DNA of 43,497 nucleotides, from positions 1-43,497 of the forward strand of contig NZ_FNDG01000026.1 of NCBI RefSeq assembly GCF_900100535.1, in the 5' to 3' direction. Shown one piece after another: positions 29,888-37,185 of the stretch. A model generated the notes under the pieces. That model saw only the letters and a program-made list of their open reading frames with translations, was not told the origin of the DNA and made no database searches. Source of the DNA: Phytopseudomonas flavescens. GTDB taxonomy: Bacteria; Pseudomonadota; Gammaproteobacteria; Pseudomonadales; Pseudomonadaceae. Position 1 is the stretch's first letter; each line of letters opens with the position of its first letter. The translations under genes were made by a program, and so were the position numbers.

Positions 29888-32302
29888 TCAGTAGTTCATG
29901 GCCCAGGTGAGGGTGTAGGTGCGACCGCGGCCCTGGTAGTCGTACAGGTAGGCGGGACCGTAGGTCGGCGAATAGAACATCGTCGCGCGCTGGCCCCAGA
30001 CGGTGCTGTACTGCCGGTCGAGCAGGTTCTGGATGCCCAGCGACAGGTTGCCCATGCCGAGTTCACGGCTGCCCATCAGGTCGAGGGTGGTGAAGCCCTG
30101 GATGCGGTTGCCGTCGTCGTCCTCCAGGCTGCGTGCGTGGTTGACCTGCAGCCGCGCCTGGCTGAGGTCGTCGCTCCAGCCGAAGAAGGCCGTGGCCTTG
30201 GACAGGGAGCTGGACTTGGCATCGCGTTTCTTCCAGTCGCCCTGGTCGTCCTGCTCCTGCGAGCGCACCAGGTGCAGGTTGCCGCCCGCCTGCCAGCCGC
30301 TGTCGAAGTGCCGGGTCAACGCCGTCTCGAAGCCGTAGTCGCGGCTTTTCTTGCTGGCGACGTCGATGTTCAGGGTCGCGGTGTCGATCTCGATGACCTT
30401 GTCGGACCAGATGTAGTACAGCGCCGCCTGGGCCTCCCAGGCGCTGTCGGCATAGCGCCAGCCGGTTTCCACCTGGCGGCTCTTGATCCCGGCCAGGGGG
30501 TTGGCGGCGACGTCCAGGCCGGCGCGCCCGTAGTATTTGGCCGGGTCGGCCAGGTCGAAGCCTTCGCTGTAGTTGGCCCACACCTGCTGGCCCGCGCCCA
30601 GCTCATAGAGCGCGCTGAGGTTGTACAGGTCGACCTCATAGTCGTTGTCGCCGCCGGGGATGCCGCGGTAGTCCTCGACTTCGACGTCCATGTGCTGGCG
30701 TCGTGCACCACCGGAGAAGGTCAGCCGCTCGGTGGCCTTCCAGTCCAGCTGCAGGTAGCCGGACAGGCCCGCGACCCGGTAGCTCGGGTAGCGGGGCGCT
30801 TCGCTGGCGGTGACCAGGTCGAGGCCGCCGCTCTCGGACGAGACACGTGCGTCGAAGGTCTTCTGGGTGGCGTTGAAGCGCTCGCGATCCAGGTCCAGGC
30901 CGTAGGTCAGCTTCCAGGCGTCCCATTGCTTGGCGAACAGCGCCTTGAGCCCGGACATCTCGAAATTCTGCTGCGACGCGGCGAAGTACACGCCGTTGCT
31001 GCCCGTGGGCGTGCCCCGGTTGTAGTAGGTGAAGGGGTAGAAATTGTCGTTCTCGCGGCGATGGTAGCCTTGCAGGTAGAAATCCTGGCCGAGCAGGTCG
31101 GTATGGTGGTAGCTGGCGTTGAACAGGGTGCGCTGGGTACGCGGCTCCAGGTCGGTGGCGTAGCCGCTGCGCAACTGGGCGTCATCGAGGTTGGACGGGC
31201 CGTTGTAGTTGAGGTTGGGGAAGTAGATGCCCGTGCTGCCGTCGTAGCCGGAATCGTAGTACTGGGCCAGCAGATCGAGGCTCTGCTGCTCGTCCAGGGT
31301 CAGGCCGAGGCTGCCGAGCACGTCGACGCGCCGGTTGTACTGCAGGTCGGTCTGGGTATTGTCGAGGAAGATCTGCTCCCCCGCGGCGTCGTAGAAGGCC
31401 TCGTTCTTTTCCACGGATACCCCGAGTCGCCCGCGCACGCTGTCGTTGCCACCGCTCACCGACTGCGCCAGGCGGCTGGACAGGTCGTCGCTGGCGTTGA
31501 AGCCGCTGCTCAGGCTGGCCTGGGTCTGGAAGCCGAGGGGACCGCTTTCGCCCTTGCGGGTGATGATGTTGATGATCCCGCCGGTGGCGCCGCCGCCGTA
31601 CAGGCTGCTGGCTCCGGAGAGCACCTCCACGCGCTCGACGTTGAACGGGTCGATGCTGTCGAACTGCCGCGACAGGCCACGCGAGCTGTTCTGGCTGACC
31701 CCGTCGATCATCACCAGGACGCCGCGTCCGCGCAGGTTCTGGCCGTAGTTGGTACGGCCCTCGGGGCCGAGATCCAGGCTCGGGACCAGCTTGCCCAGGG
31801 CCTCCTTGAGGCTCACCCCGGTCTGCAGCTGTTCGCGCAATTGCGCCTGTTCCACCACCCATACGGTGCCCGCGGTCTCGCTCACCGAGGTTGGCGTACG
31901 GCTGCCAACGGTGACGGTCACGTGGGTCTGCTGCAGATCGATGGCCCCCTGCCGTTCGCGGGGCGCCACGGTCAGGGTGCCGCTGGGGGTGACGCTCAGC
32001 TGCAGCGGCGAGCCCCGCAGGACCTGGCGCACGGCCTCTTCGTCGCTGTAGTGGCCCTGCAGGGCTGGGGCGGACAGATTGCGCGTCAGCGCCGCATCGA
32101 AGGCGATGCCGCGGCCACTCTGCCGAGCGATGGCGGTCAGGCTGTTCTCCAGCGGGCCGGCCGGCAGGTCGAAACCGAGCAGCCGCTGCTCGGCCAGCAC
32201 CGGTTCGACGTCGTCGGCGCTGGCATAGGGGGCGCTCAGGGCCAGGGCCAGGGCCATGGCCATGGCCAGGGGCGTGAGCGGGTGGCGGAATGGGCGGTGC
32301 AT
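29888..32302 (-). CDS. TonB-dependent siderophore receptor with signalling domain
   Basis: An 804-residue outer-membrane receptor. It has a signal peptide (MHRPFRHPLTPLAMAMALALALSAPYASA), an STN signalling domain at about 40-105 (FDLPAGPLENSLTAIARQSGRGIAFD), a plug (about 130-270, with VERVEVLSGASSLYGGGATGGIINIITRKG) and a 22-strand barrel ending in YDYQGRGRTYTLTWAMNY. The plug and C-terminus resemble IutA/aerobactin-type receptors, so a hydroxamate-citrate siderophore is a reasonable guess. The STN domain passes ligand binding to the FecR protein encoded upstream, which releases the FecI sigma factor. The start at 32302 gives a proper signal peptide. Confidence 0.87.
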   Translation of the reverse strand: MHRPFRHPLTPLAMAMALALALSAPYASADDVEPVLAEQRLLGFDLPAGPLENSLTAIARQSGRGIAFDAALTRNLSAPALQGHYSDEEAVRQVLRGSPLQLSVTPSGTLTVAPRERQGAIDLQQTHVTVTVGSRTPTSVSETAGTVWVVEQAQLREQLQTGVSLKEALGKLVPSLDLGPEGRTNYGQNLRGRGVLVMIDGVSQNSSRGLSRQFDSIDPFNVERVEVLSGASSLYGGGATGGIINIITRKGESGPLGFQTQASLSSGFNASDDLSSRLAQSVSGGNDSVRGRLGVSVEKNEAFYDAAGEQIFLDNTQTDLQYNRRVDVLGSLGLTLDEQQSLDLLAQYYDSGYDGSTGIYFPNLNYNGPSNLDDAQLRSGYATDLEPRTQRTLFNASYHHTDLLGQDFYLQGYHRRENDNFYPFTYYNRGTPTGSNGVYFAASQQNFEMSGLKALFAKQWDAWKLTYGLDLDRERFNATQKTFDARVSSESGGLDLVTASEAPRYPSYRVAGLSGYLQLDWKATERLTFSGGARRQHMDVEVEDYRGIPGGDNDYEVDLYNLSALYELGAGQQVWANYSEGFDLADPAKYYGRAGLDVAANPLAGIKSRQVETGWRYADSAWEAQAALYYIWSDKVIEIDTATLNIDVASKKSRDYGFETALTRHFDSGWQAGGNLHLVRSQEQDDQGDWKKRDAKSSSLSKATAFFGWSDDLSQARLQVNHARSLEDDDGNRIQGFTTLDLMGSRELGMGNLSLGIQNLLDRQYSTVWGQRATMFYSPTYGPAYLYDYQGRGRTYTLTWAMNY

Positions 32303-32414
32303 GGGGCGTATCTCCAGGGATCGGGATCGATGCCTGTGTTGTGACGCGACGGCCACGAATATTAAGGGCCGCCCGCAAAAAACTTCCGGGAGACGTTTTT
32401 GCCGACGGCCGGCC

Positions 32415-33353
32415 TCAGCGCCGACTCACCCGGGTCCACCAGCCCAGGCGCTGCTCCACGTGGATCGGCAGCACCTCCTCCAGCGAGCGCAGTGCCTGTT
32501 CGCTGTCATCCAGCGGGAACACGCCGGAAACCCGCAGCACGGCGGCGTCGTCAGCCACCTGCAAGACCCCGCGGCGATAGGGGCGCAGCGCCTCGACCAC
32601 GTGCGCCAGAGGCTGGTCGTGGACTTCCAGCACGCCGTCTGCCCAGCTGTCCGCAGTGGCCTGGCGTGGGTCCAGGGGGTGGATGCCTGCGTGATCCAGG
32701 CGGGCACCCTGACCACTGCCCAGTTCGAGCCGCTGGCCGGCCGGCACGCTGACCTGCACCCGCGACTCCTGCACCCAGACCCGGCTCTGCCGTTGTTCGA
32801 GCACCACCGAGAAGCGCGTGCCCAGGGCGCGTGCGTCGCCGAACGCCGTGCGTACCACCAGCGGCCGCTGCGGGTCGGCGGCGACCTCGATGAGCAGCGC
32901 GCCCTCATGCAGGATCAGCAGGCGATGGCGTGCATCGAAGCGCTGTTCGACGCGGCTCTGGGCATTGAGCAGCAGGCGGCTGCCGTCCTCCAGCTCGATG
33001 CGGCGGCGTTCGGCGATGCCACTGCGCAGGTGCGCATTGCCCAGCGGCAGCACGCCGCTGCGCTGCAGCCACCAGCCGCCCAGCGCGAGACCGCCCAGGC
33101 CCAGTGCGCCACGCAGCAGATGGCGGCGGCTCGGGGCGCTACGGCCGAGGGCCAGGTGGCTGCCCGCCGGCAGGCCGTCGAAGGCCTGGCCGAGGCGTTG
33201 CTGCACCCGCTCCCAGGCCTGGCGGTTATCCGGGCTGGCCTGCAGCCACTGTTGCAGAAGCCGCGCCTCGCTGTCGCTCATGCTGCCGGAACGCTGGCGC
33301 GACAGCCATTCCACGGCCTCGGCTACCGCGGCGGGCAGGCGCTCAACGGCCAT
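32415..33353 (-). CDS. FecR-family anti-sigma factor/signal transducer
   Basis: A 312-residue inner-membrane regulator. The N-terminal cytoplasmic part (AVEWLSRQRSGSMSDSEARLLQQWLQASPDNRQAWERVQQ) is the Trp-containing DUF4880 segment that binds the sigma factor. A transmembrane segment lies at about 82-97 (GALGLGGLALGGWWL). The periplasmic FecR domain (about 110-205, GIAERRRIELEDGSRLLLNAQSRVEQRF) and C-terminal secretin/STN-like region contact the receptor's STN domain. It overlaps the FecI gene by 11 bases. Confidence 0.87.
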   Translation of the reverse strand: MAVERLPAAVAEAVEWLSRQRSGSMSDSEARLLQQWLQASPDNRQAWERVQQRLGQAFDGLPAGSHLALGRSAPSRRHLLRGALGLGGLALGGWWLQRSGVLPLGNAHLRSGIAERRRIELEDGSRLLLNAQSRVEQRFDARHRLLILHEGALLIEVAADPQRPLVVRTAFGDARALGTRFSVVLEQRQSRVWVQESRVQVSVPAGQRLELGSGQGARLDHAGIHPLDPRQATADSWADGVLEVHDQPLAHVVEALRPYRRGVLQVADDAAVLRVSGVFPLDDSEQALRSLEEVLPIHVEQRLGWWTRVSRR

Positions 33354-33876
33354 CGTCTTCCAGGGCCAGGTAGCACAGGCTCATGGCCTTGACCACGTAC
33401 TGGTGCACGCGTGGCGCGGAAACACCCAGGCGCCGGCCGATCTCGGCGTAGGTCAGGCCCTCGAGCTGGCTGTAGAGGAACGCGCTGCGCCCTCGCGGCG
33501 ACAGCCCGTCGAGCATGGCATCGATGTTCAGCAGGGTTTCCAGGGCCAGTGCCCGTTCTTCCGCAGACGGTTCGTGGCGTTGCGGTTGCTGCGCCAGAAC
33601 CTCGAGGTAGGCGCGCTCCAGGTCGCGGCGGCGCCAGCTGGCGAACACCAGCCGTTTGGCGATGGTGGTGAGCAGGGCGCGGGGCTCGCGGATGCCCTGG
33701 TGGTCGGGGAGGGCCACCACCTGGGCGAAGGTTTCCGCCGCCATGTCCGCGGCGTCGTGACGGCAGCCGAGACGGGCGCGCAGGCGCTCCAGCAGCCAGC
33801 CATGGTGGTCGCCGAACATCTGTCGCAGAACGCGATTGCGGGCCAGGTGCTGGCCATCGAAAGAAGCGGAGGGCAT
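33343..33876 (-). CDS. FecI-like ECF sigma factor
   Basis: A 177-residue extracytoplasmic-function sigma factor of the iron-starvation (FecI) type. Region 2 lies at about 20-85 (DHHGWLLERLRARLGCRHDAADMAAETFAQV) and region 4 at about 120-165 (LSPRGRSAFLYSQLEGLTYAEIGRRLGVSAPRVHQYVVKAM). I take ATG 33876 as the start because the longer frame would run through a Fur box. With FecR and the receptor it forms one cell-surface signalling cassette for siderophore uptake. Confidence 0.87.
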   Translation of the reverse strand: MPSASFDGQHLARNRVLRQMFGDHHGWLLERLRARLGCRHDAADMAAETFAQVVALPDHQGIREPRALLTTIAKRLVFASWRRRDLERAYLEVLAQQPQRHEPSAEERALALETLLNIDAMLDGLSPRGRSAFLYSQLEGLTYAEIGRRLGVSAPRVHQYVVKAMSLCYLALEDDGR

Positions 33877-33888
33877 ATGTCGACAATG

Positions 33889-33907
33889 CTTAATGAAAAT
33901 TATTATC
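33889..33907 (-). promoter_or_regulatory. Fur box upstream of fecI
   Basis: On the minus strand GATAATAATTTTCATTAAG matches the 19-base Fur consensus at 14 positions. It lies 12 bases before the FecI start codon, so iron-loaded Fur would block the promoter and fecI would be expressed only under iron limitation. Confidence 0.75.
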
Positions 33908-34039
33908 AAAGATTGCCGTGTGCCCGTGGCGATTGCAACAGGCAGGGTTACTGGGCACGCCAGGCTTCGTCAGCGCCACGAGCCGGGCGACAGGGGCTGG
34001 CGCCTGAACCGTGCCGCGCGGGAGCTACCTGGGTGGAGG

Positions 34040-34396
34040 TCAGGGCTCAGCCCGAAGCAGGTCATGAAGGGGTTCGGCACCTGGCGATATGACGGACTCC
34101 GAGCCATCGTCAATGGCCGTGAGCCTGAATGCCGTTTTCGCTGGCTGATCCTCGATCACGCGAACACCGTCGATGACGCACAGCACGCCGAACAGGGTGG
34201 CGTCGGCCGCTTCCCGCATGGCGGCGGCAACATTGGCCTGCCCGGCAGGGTCGAGGCCAAGGTACCAGTTGGAGAGATCGACCAGGGCTTGGGCGGGCCT
34301 GCGGCCGGGCGGTGACTGGAGCAGGTGCAGGCTGTCGTGAACGGCAGCGTCCGCGCACTCGCGTTGGAGTGCATCGACGAAGTCGTGTGGCGTCAT
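34040..34396 (-). CDS. hypothetical protein
   Basis: A 118-residue soluble, acidic, helical protein (MTPHDFVDALQRECADAAVHDSLHLLQSPPGRRPAQALVDLSNWYLGLDPAGQANVAAAMREAADA, then FGVLCVIDGVRVIED). I prefer the ATG at 34396 over the much longer open frame, whose N-terminal part is Arg-rich and looks non-coding. I cannot assign a family; size and composition suit an immunity-type protein. Confidence 0.55.
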   Translation of the reverse strand: MTPHDFVDALQRECADAAVHDSLHLLQSPPGRRPAQALVDLSNWYLGLDPAGQANVAAAMREAADATLFGVLCVIDGVRVIEDQPAKTAFRLTAIDDGSESVISPGAEPLHDLLRAEP

Positions 34397-34449
34397 TTTC
34401 TTGGCCCTGATGGGTGAGGTGAGTGGTGTCGCTCGGCTTGGTTGGGCGG

Positions 34450-34809
34450 TTAGACCACCGGCCGGGCGTCCATAACCCTGTCGAGCTGCTGCTCCAGTGC
34501 TGCGGTGCTGCAGCGCGATGTCGCTTCGATGAGCGCGGTTCGGGATCGGCAATCGATCGTCACCTCGACGCAGGACGGCCGTTGATCGCCAGGAAACCTG
34601 CGCAGGAGCAGATGAACGACCGAGCCGCACTGCCAGGTTGCCCTGTCCAGTGACCATCTGGCGTCGGAGGGTGACCAGACCAGCGCCTGCGAAGCTACCT
34701 CGACGATGCGCGGATGGCAGACCCACTGAGAGGCACGCGCTTCCCACGGTTCGACGTGAACCGCATGGGAACCGTCCGGAGAGACACTGATTTCGCTAGC
34801 TGTCTGCAA
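34450..34809 (-). CDS. hypothetical protein
   Basis: A 119-residue soluble protein using a TTG start (QTASEISVSPDGSHAVHVEPWEARASQWVCHPRIVEVASQALVWSP), strand-rich with several Trp and Cys residues. There is no better in-frame start and the ribosome-binding site is weak, so its expression is less certain. No family recognised. It lies in a row with two other small genes of the same strand. Confidence 0.5.
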   Translation of the reverse strand: MQTASEISVSPDGSHAVHVEPWEARASQWVCHPRIVEVASQALVWSPSDARWSLDRATWQCGSVVHLLLRRFPGDQRPSCVEVTIDCRSRTALIEATSRCSTAALEQQLDRVMDARPVV

Positions 34810-34905
34810 GGGCCTGATACCTATGGCCTGGCACGTGGCTGTGGCGGGTTTCTGGCCGCGCCAGCCAGCGGCGCCGGCGGGATTGAATGATTACCGGCCA
34901 CGCCC

Positions 34906-35340
34906 TCAGTCCCAGTAGATGGTGAAGACCTGATAGCCAGCCAGCGGCTCTGGTGCCGCCGCGTGCTTGCCATAGGGCCAGCCGGGACTGATACCGTCCG
35001 ACTGCCACCCGTCGATCCATCGATCGGCGATTTCCTGGGGGGCAGACGAATAGATATGAATGTTTTCGGCGGGCGCCCAATCGCCCAGTCTCTCGGCATC
35101 GGTCCAGTCCTGGTGGATGCCGACGAAGACGCCCTGGACATCAGGCCTGGCCTCGATCTCCTTGAGGCGAGCGTAGAGCTCACCAATCGAGGGGCGGCCA
35201 TAGCCCCACTGGTTGGGCGCAATCGACTCTTCTTGCTCGTTGCCGAGAAAGTAATCGTCGATGGAGACGATGGGAAAATGCGCGTCGTCGATCTCATCCA
35301 ATGCGGCGATTTTCGCGAGCAGTGCCGTGCCTAGATCCAT
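34906..35340 (-). CDS. hypothetical protein
   Basis: A 144-residue acidic, soluble protein (MDLGTALLAKIAALDEIDDAHFPIVSIDDYFLGNEQEESIAPN, then GYGRPSIGELYARLKEIEARPDVQGVFVGIHQDW) ending in an aromatic stretch (GYQVFTIYWD). GAGGG lies just upstream of ATG 35340. The acidic, Trp/Tyr-rich build resembles bacterial immunity proteins, but no family can be named. It is the gene nearest to the end of rimO. Confidence 0.6.
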   Translation of the reverse strand: MDLGTALLAKIAALDEIDDAHFPIVSIDDYFLGNEQEESIAPNQWGYGRPSIGELYARLKEIEARPDVQGVFVGIHQDWTDAERLGDWAPAENIHIYSSAPQEIADRWIDGWQSDGISPGWPYGKHAAAPEPLAGYQVFTIYWD

Positions 35341-35400
35341 CTCTTGCCCTCTGACCGATACATCAACATTAGCGGGTGAGTCACACACCGAAGGGGCGCG

Positions 35401-35423
35401 GAAAACCTGCCGCGCAGGTTTTC
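35401..35423 (-). terminator. rimO terminator
   Basis: A perfect 10-bp stem (GAAAACCTGC/GCAGGTTTTC) with a three-base loop lies 26 bases past the rimO stop. The T-run on the minus strand fits factor-independent termination. No counterpart follows the duplicated rimO fragment. Confidence 0.8.
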
Positions 35424-35449
35424 ATGATGAGCACGCAGCGACGCTGGCT

Positions 35450-36775
35450 TCAAACCCGCTCGGCCCACATGTCGTACTCGTCGGCATCGACGATACGCAC
35501 ACGCACCGTGTCGCCCGGTTGGAAGTCGGTGCCTTCGATGAACACGCTGCCGTCGATTTCCGGGGCGTCGGCCCAGGAGCGGGCCACGGCGCCCTGGTCG
35601 TCGACTTCGTCGATCAGAACGTCCATCTCGCGGCCGATCTTCATCTGCAGGCGCGCGCTGCTGATGGCCTGCTGGTGGGCCATGAAGCGGTCCCAGCGAT
35701 CCTGTTTGACGTCATCGGGCACCACCTCGGCGTCCAGGTCGTTGGCCGGGGCGCCTTCCACCGGCGAATACTGGAAGCAGCCGACGCGGTCGAGCTGGGC
35801 TTCGCTCAGCCAGTCGAGCAGGTACTGGAAGTCTTCTTCGGTTTCCCCGGGGAAGCCGACGATGAAGGTCGAACGGATGGTCAGATCCGGGCACTGCTCG
35901 CGCCAGGCCTTGATGCGCGCCAGGGTGCGGTCTTCGAAGGCCGGGCGCTTCATCAGCTTGAGCACGCGCGGGCTGGCGTGCTGGAAGGGGATATCCAGGT
36001 AGGGCAGCAGCTTGCCGGCGGCCATCAGCGGGATGATGTCGTCGACGTTGGGGTAGGGGTACACGTAATGCAGGCGCACCCACACGCCCATGCTGGAGAG
36101 CGCCTCGCACAGTTCTTTCATGCGCGTCTTGACCGGCTGGCCGTTCCAGAAATCGGTCTTGTACTTGAGGTCGACCCCATAGGCGCTGGTGTCCTGGCTG
36201 ATCACCAGCACTTCCTTGACGCCGGCCTTGACCAGGCGCTCGGCCTCGCCCAGCACGTCGCCCACCGGCCGGCTGACCAGCTTGCCACGCATCGACGGGA
36301 TGATGCAGAAGCTGCAGCTGTGGTTGCAGCCTTCGGAAATCTTCAGGTAGGCGTAGTGACGCGGGGTGAGTTTCACGCCCTGGGGCGGCACCAGGTCGAT
36401 CAGCGGATTGTGATCCTGGCGCGGCGGCACCACTTCGTGCACGGCTTTGACCACCTGCTCGTACTGCTGCGGGCCGGTGACCGACAGTACGCTGGGGTGC
36501 ACGTCACGGATGTTGCCTTCCTCGACGCCCATGCAGCCGGTGACGATGACCTTGCCGTTTTCCTTGATGGCCTCACCGATCACTTCCAGGGACTCGGCCT
36601 TGGCGCTGTCGATGAAACCGCAGGTGTTGACCACCACCACGTCGGCGTCCTGGTAGGTCGGCACCACTTCATAACCTTCCATGCGCAGCTGGGTCAGGAT
36701 GCGTTCGGAGTCCACCAGGGCTTTCGGGCAGCCAAGGGAAACGAACCCAACTTTTGGGGTGGCGGTGGTGGTCAT
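35450..36775 (-). CDS. rimO: ribosomal protein S12 methylthiotransferase RimO
   Basis: A 441-residue radical-SAM enzyme that adds a methylthio group to Asp88 of ribosomal protein S12 in the cytoplasm. The N-terminal UPF0004 domain has its three cluster Cys in SLGCPK, NTCGF and TGCMG. The radical SAM motif is CNHSCSFC (about 145-155). The C-terminal TRAM domain ends in DADEYDMWAERV. Length equals E. coli RimO. I chose ATG 36775 (MTTTATPKVGFVSLGC, with GAGG upstream) over an in-frame start 18 codons earlier. Its last 113 bases are duplicated at 28820-28932. Confidence 0.95.
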   Translation of the reverse strand: MTTTATPKVGFVSLGCPKALVDSERILTQLRMEGYEVVPTYQDADVVVVNTCGFIDSAKAESLEVIGEAIKENGKVIVTGCMGVEEGNIRDVHPSVLSVTGPQQYEQVVKAVHEVVPPRQDHNPLIDLVPPQGVKLTPRHYAYLKISEGCNHSCSFCIIPSMRGKLVSRPVGDVLGEAERLVKAGVKEVLVISQDTSAYGVDLKYKTDFWNGQPVKTRMKELCEALSSMGVWVRLHYVYPYPNVDDIIPLMAAGKLLPYLDIPFQHASPRVLKLMKRPAFEDRTLARIKAWREQCPDLTIRSTFIVGFPGETEEDFQYLLDWLSEAQLDRVGCFQYSPVEGAPANDLDAEVVPDDVKQDRWDRFMAHQQAISSARLQMKIGREMDVLIDEVDDQGAVARSWADAPEIDGSVFIEGTDFQPGDTVRVRIVDADEYDMWAERV

Positions 36776-36839
36776 GCAGGTGAACCTCAGGGCTAAGACG
36801 GGCCGGGCGCTTGGGGCGCCTCTGGTCAAAAAGTGCGCA

Positions 36840-36868
36840 ATTCTAGCGGCGTGCGCAGGACTTTGCCA
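36840..36868 (-). promoter_or_regulatory. probable sigma-70 promoter of rimO
   Basis: On the minus strand TGGCAA (36868-36863) and TAGAAT (36845-36840) are separated by 17 bases, 65 bases upstream of the rimO start. The match is reasonable but not confirmed. Confidence 0.4.
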
Positions 36869-37000
36869 GCGCTGCCGACGAGGCGTTTTGCTGACGGTCG
36901 CAACAGCGGTGCAGCGAATCTGCCTGAACTGGCTCGCACGGGATGGGGAAGGGGGGGGGCGCAGGCAGGAGTGGGCGCTGGCAAAACGGTATCGCTTTGT

Positions 37001-37023
37001 GTTTTGTTATAAGGTAACATTTC
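37001..37023 (+). promoter_or_regulatory. Zur-like operator upstream of the zinc receptor
   Basis: TGTTA (37005-37009) and TAACA (37015-37019) form an inverted repeat within an A/T-rich element that resembles the gammaproteobacterial Zur box (GTTATA-type centre, ACATTTC flank). It stands 165 bases before the receptor start and would silence it when zinc is plentiful. Confidence 0.6.
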
Positions 37024-37185
37024 TGGCTTGCCAGGATCGGGTTGGGGGTTTCACCGAGCCATACGGCGAAGAGCCATCGTTCTCGGATTATTGAGCGTAA
37101 ATGAAACGTTATATCTTCCTATATCGCTCCTGGCGACCTGCCCGATGACTCACCTGACATCATCTTTGCCCACATGGAGGTTTCT

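Larger units (their letters stand above)
36776..37185. other. divergent control region between rimO and the zinc receptor
   Basis: About 410 bases without a gene. It holds the probable rimO promoter (36840-36868), the Zur-like box (37001-37023) and, further right, an A/T-rich stretch (about 37090-37125, with CGTTATATC) that might hold a second half-site or a promoter element. The GGAGG at 37177-37181 serves the ATG at 37186. Confidence 0.6.

Noticed and set aside
30137..32344. Long plus-strand open frame (735 codons) opposite the siderophore receptor
   Set aside because: It is antisense to a clear TonB receptor in high-GC DNA, is rich in Val/Ala/Gly/Gln with no domain, and has no ribosome-binding site.
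31182..32378. Minus-strand open frame of 398 codons in another frame of the receptor gene
   Set aside because: Arg/Pro/Gly-rich shadow typical of third-frame reading in high-GC coding DNA.
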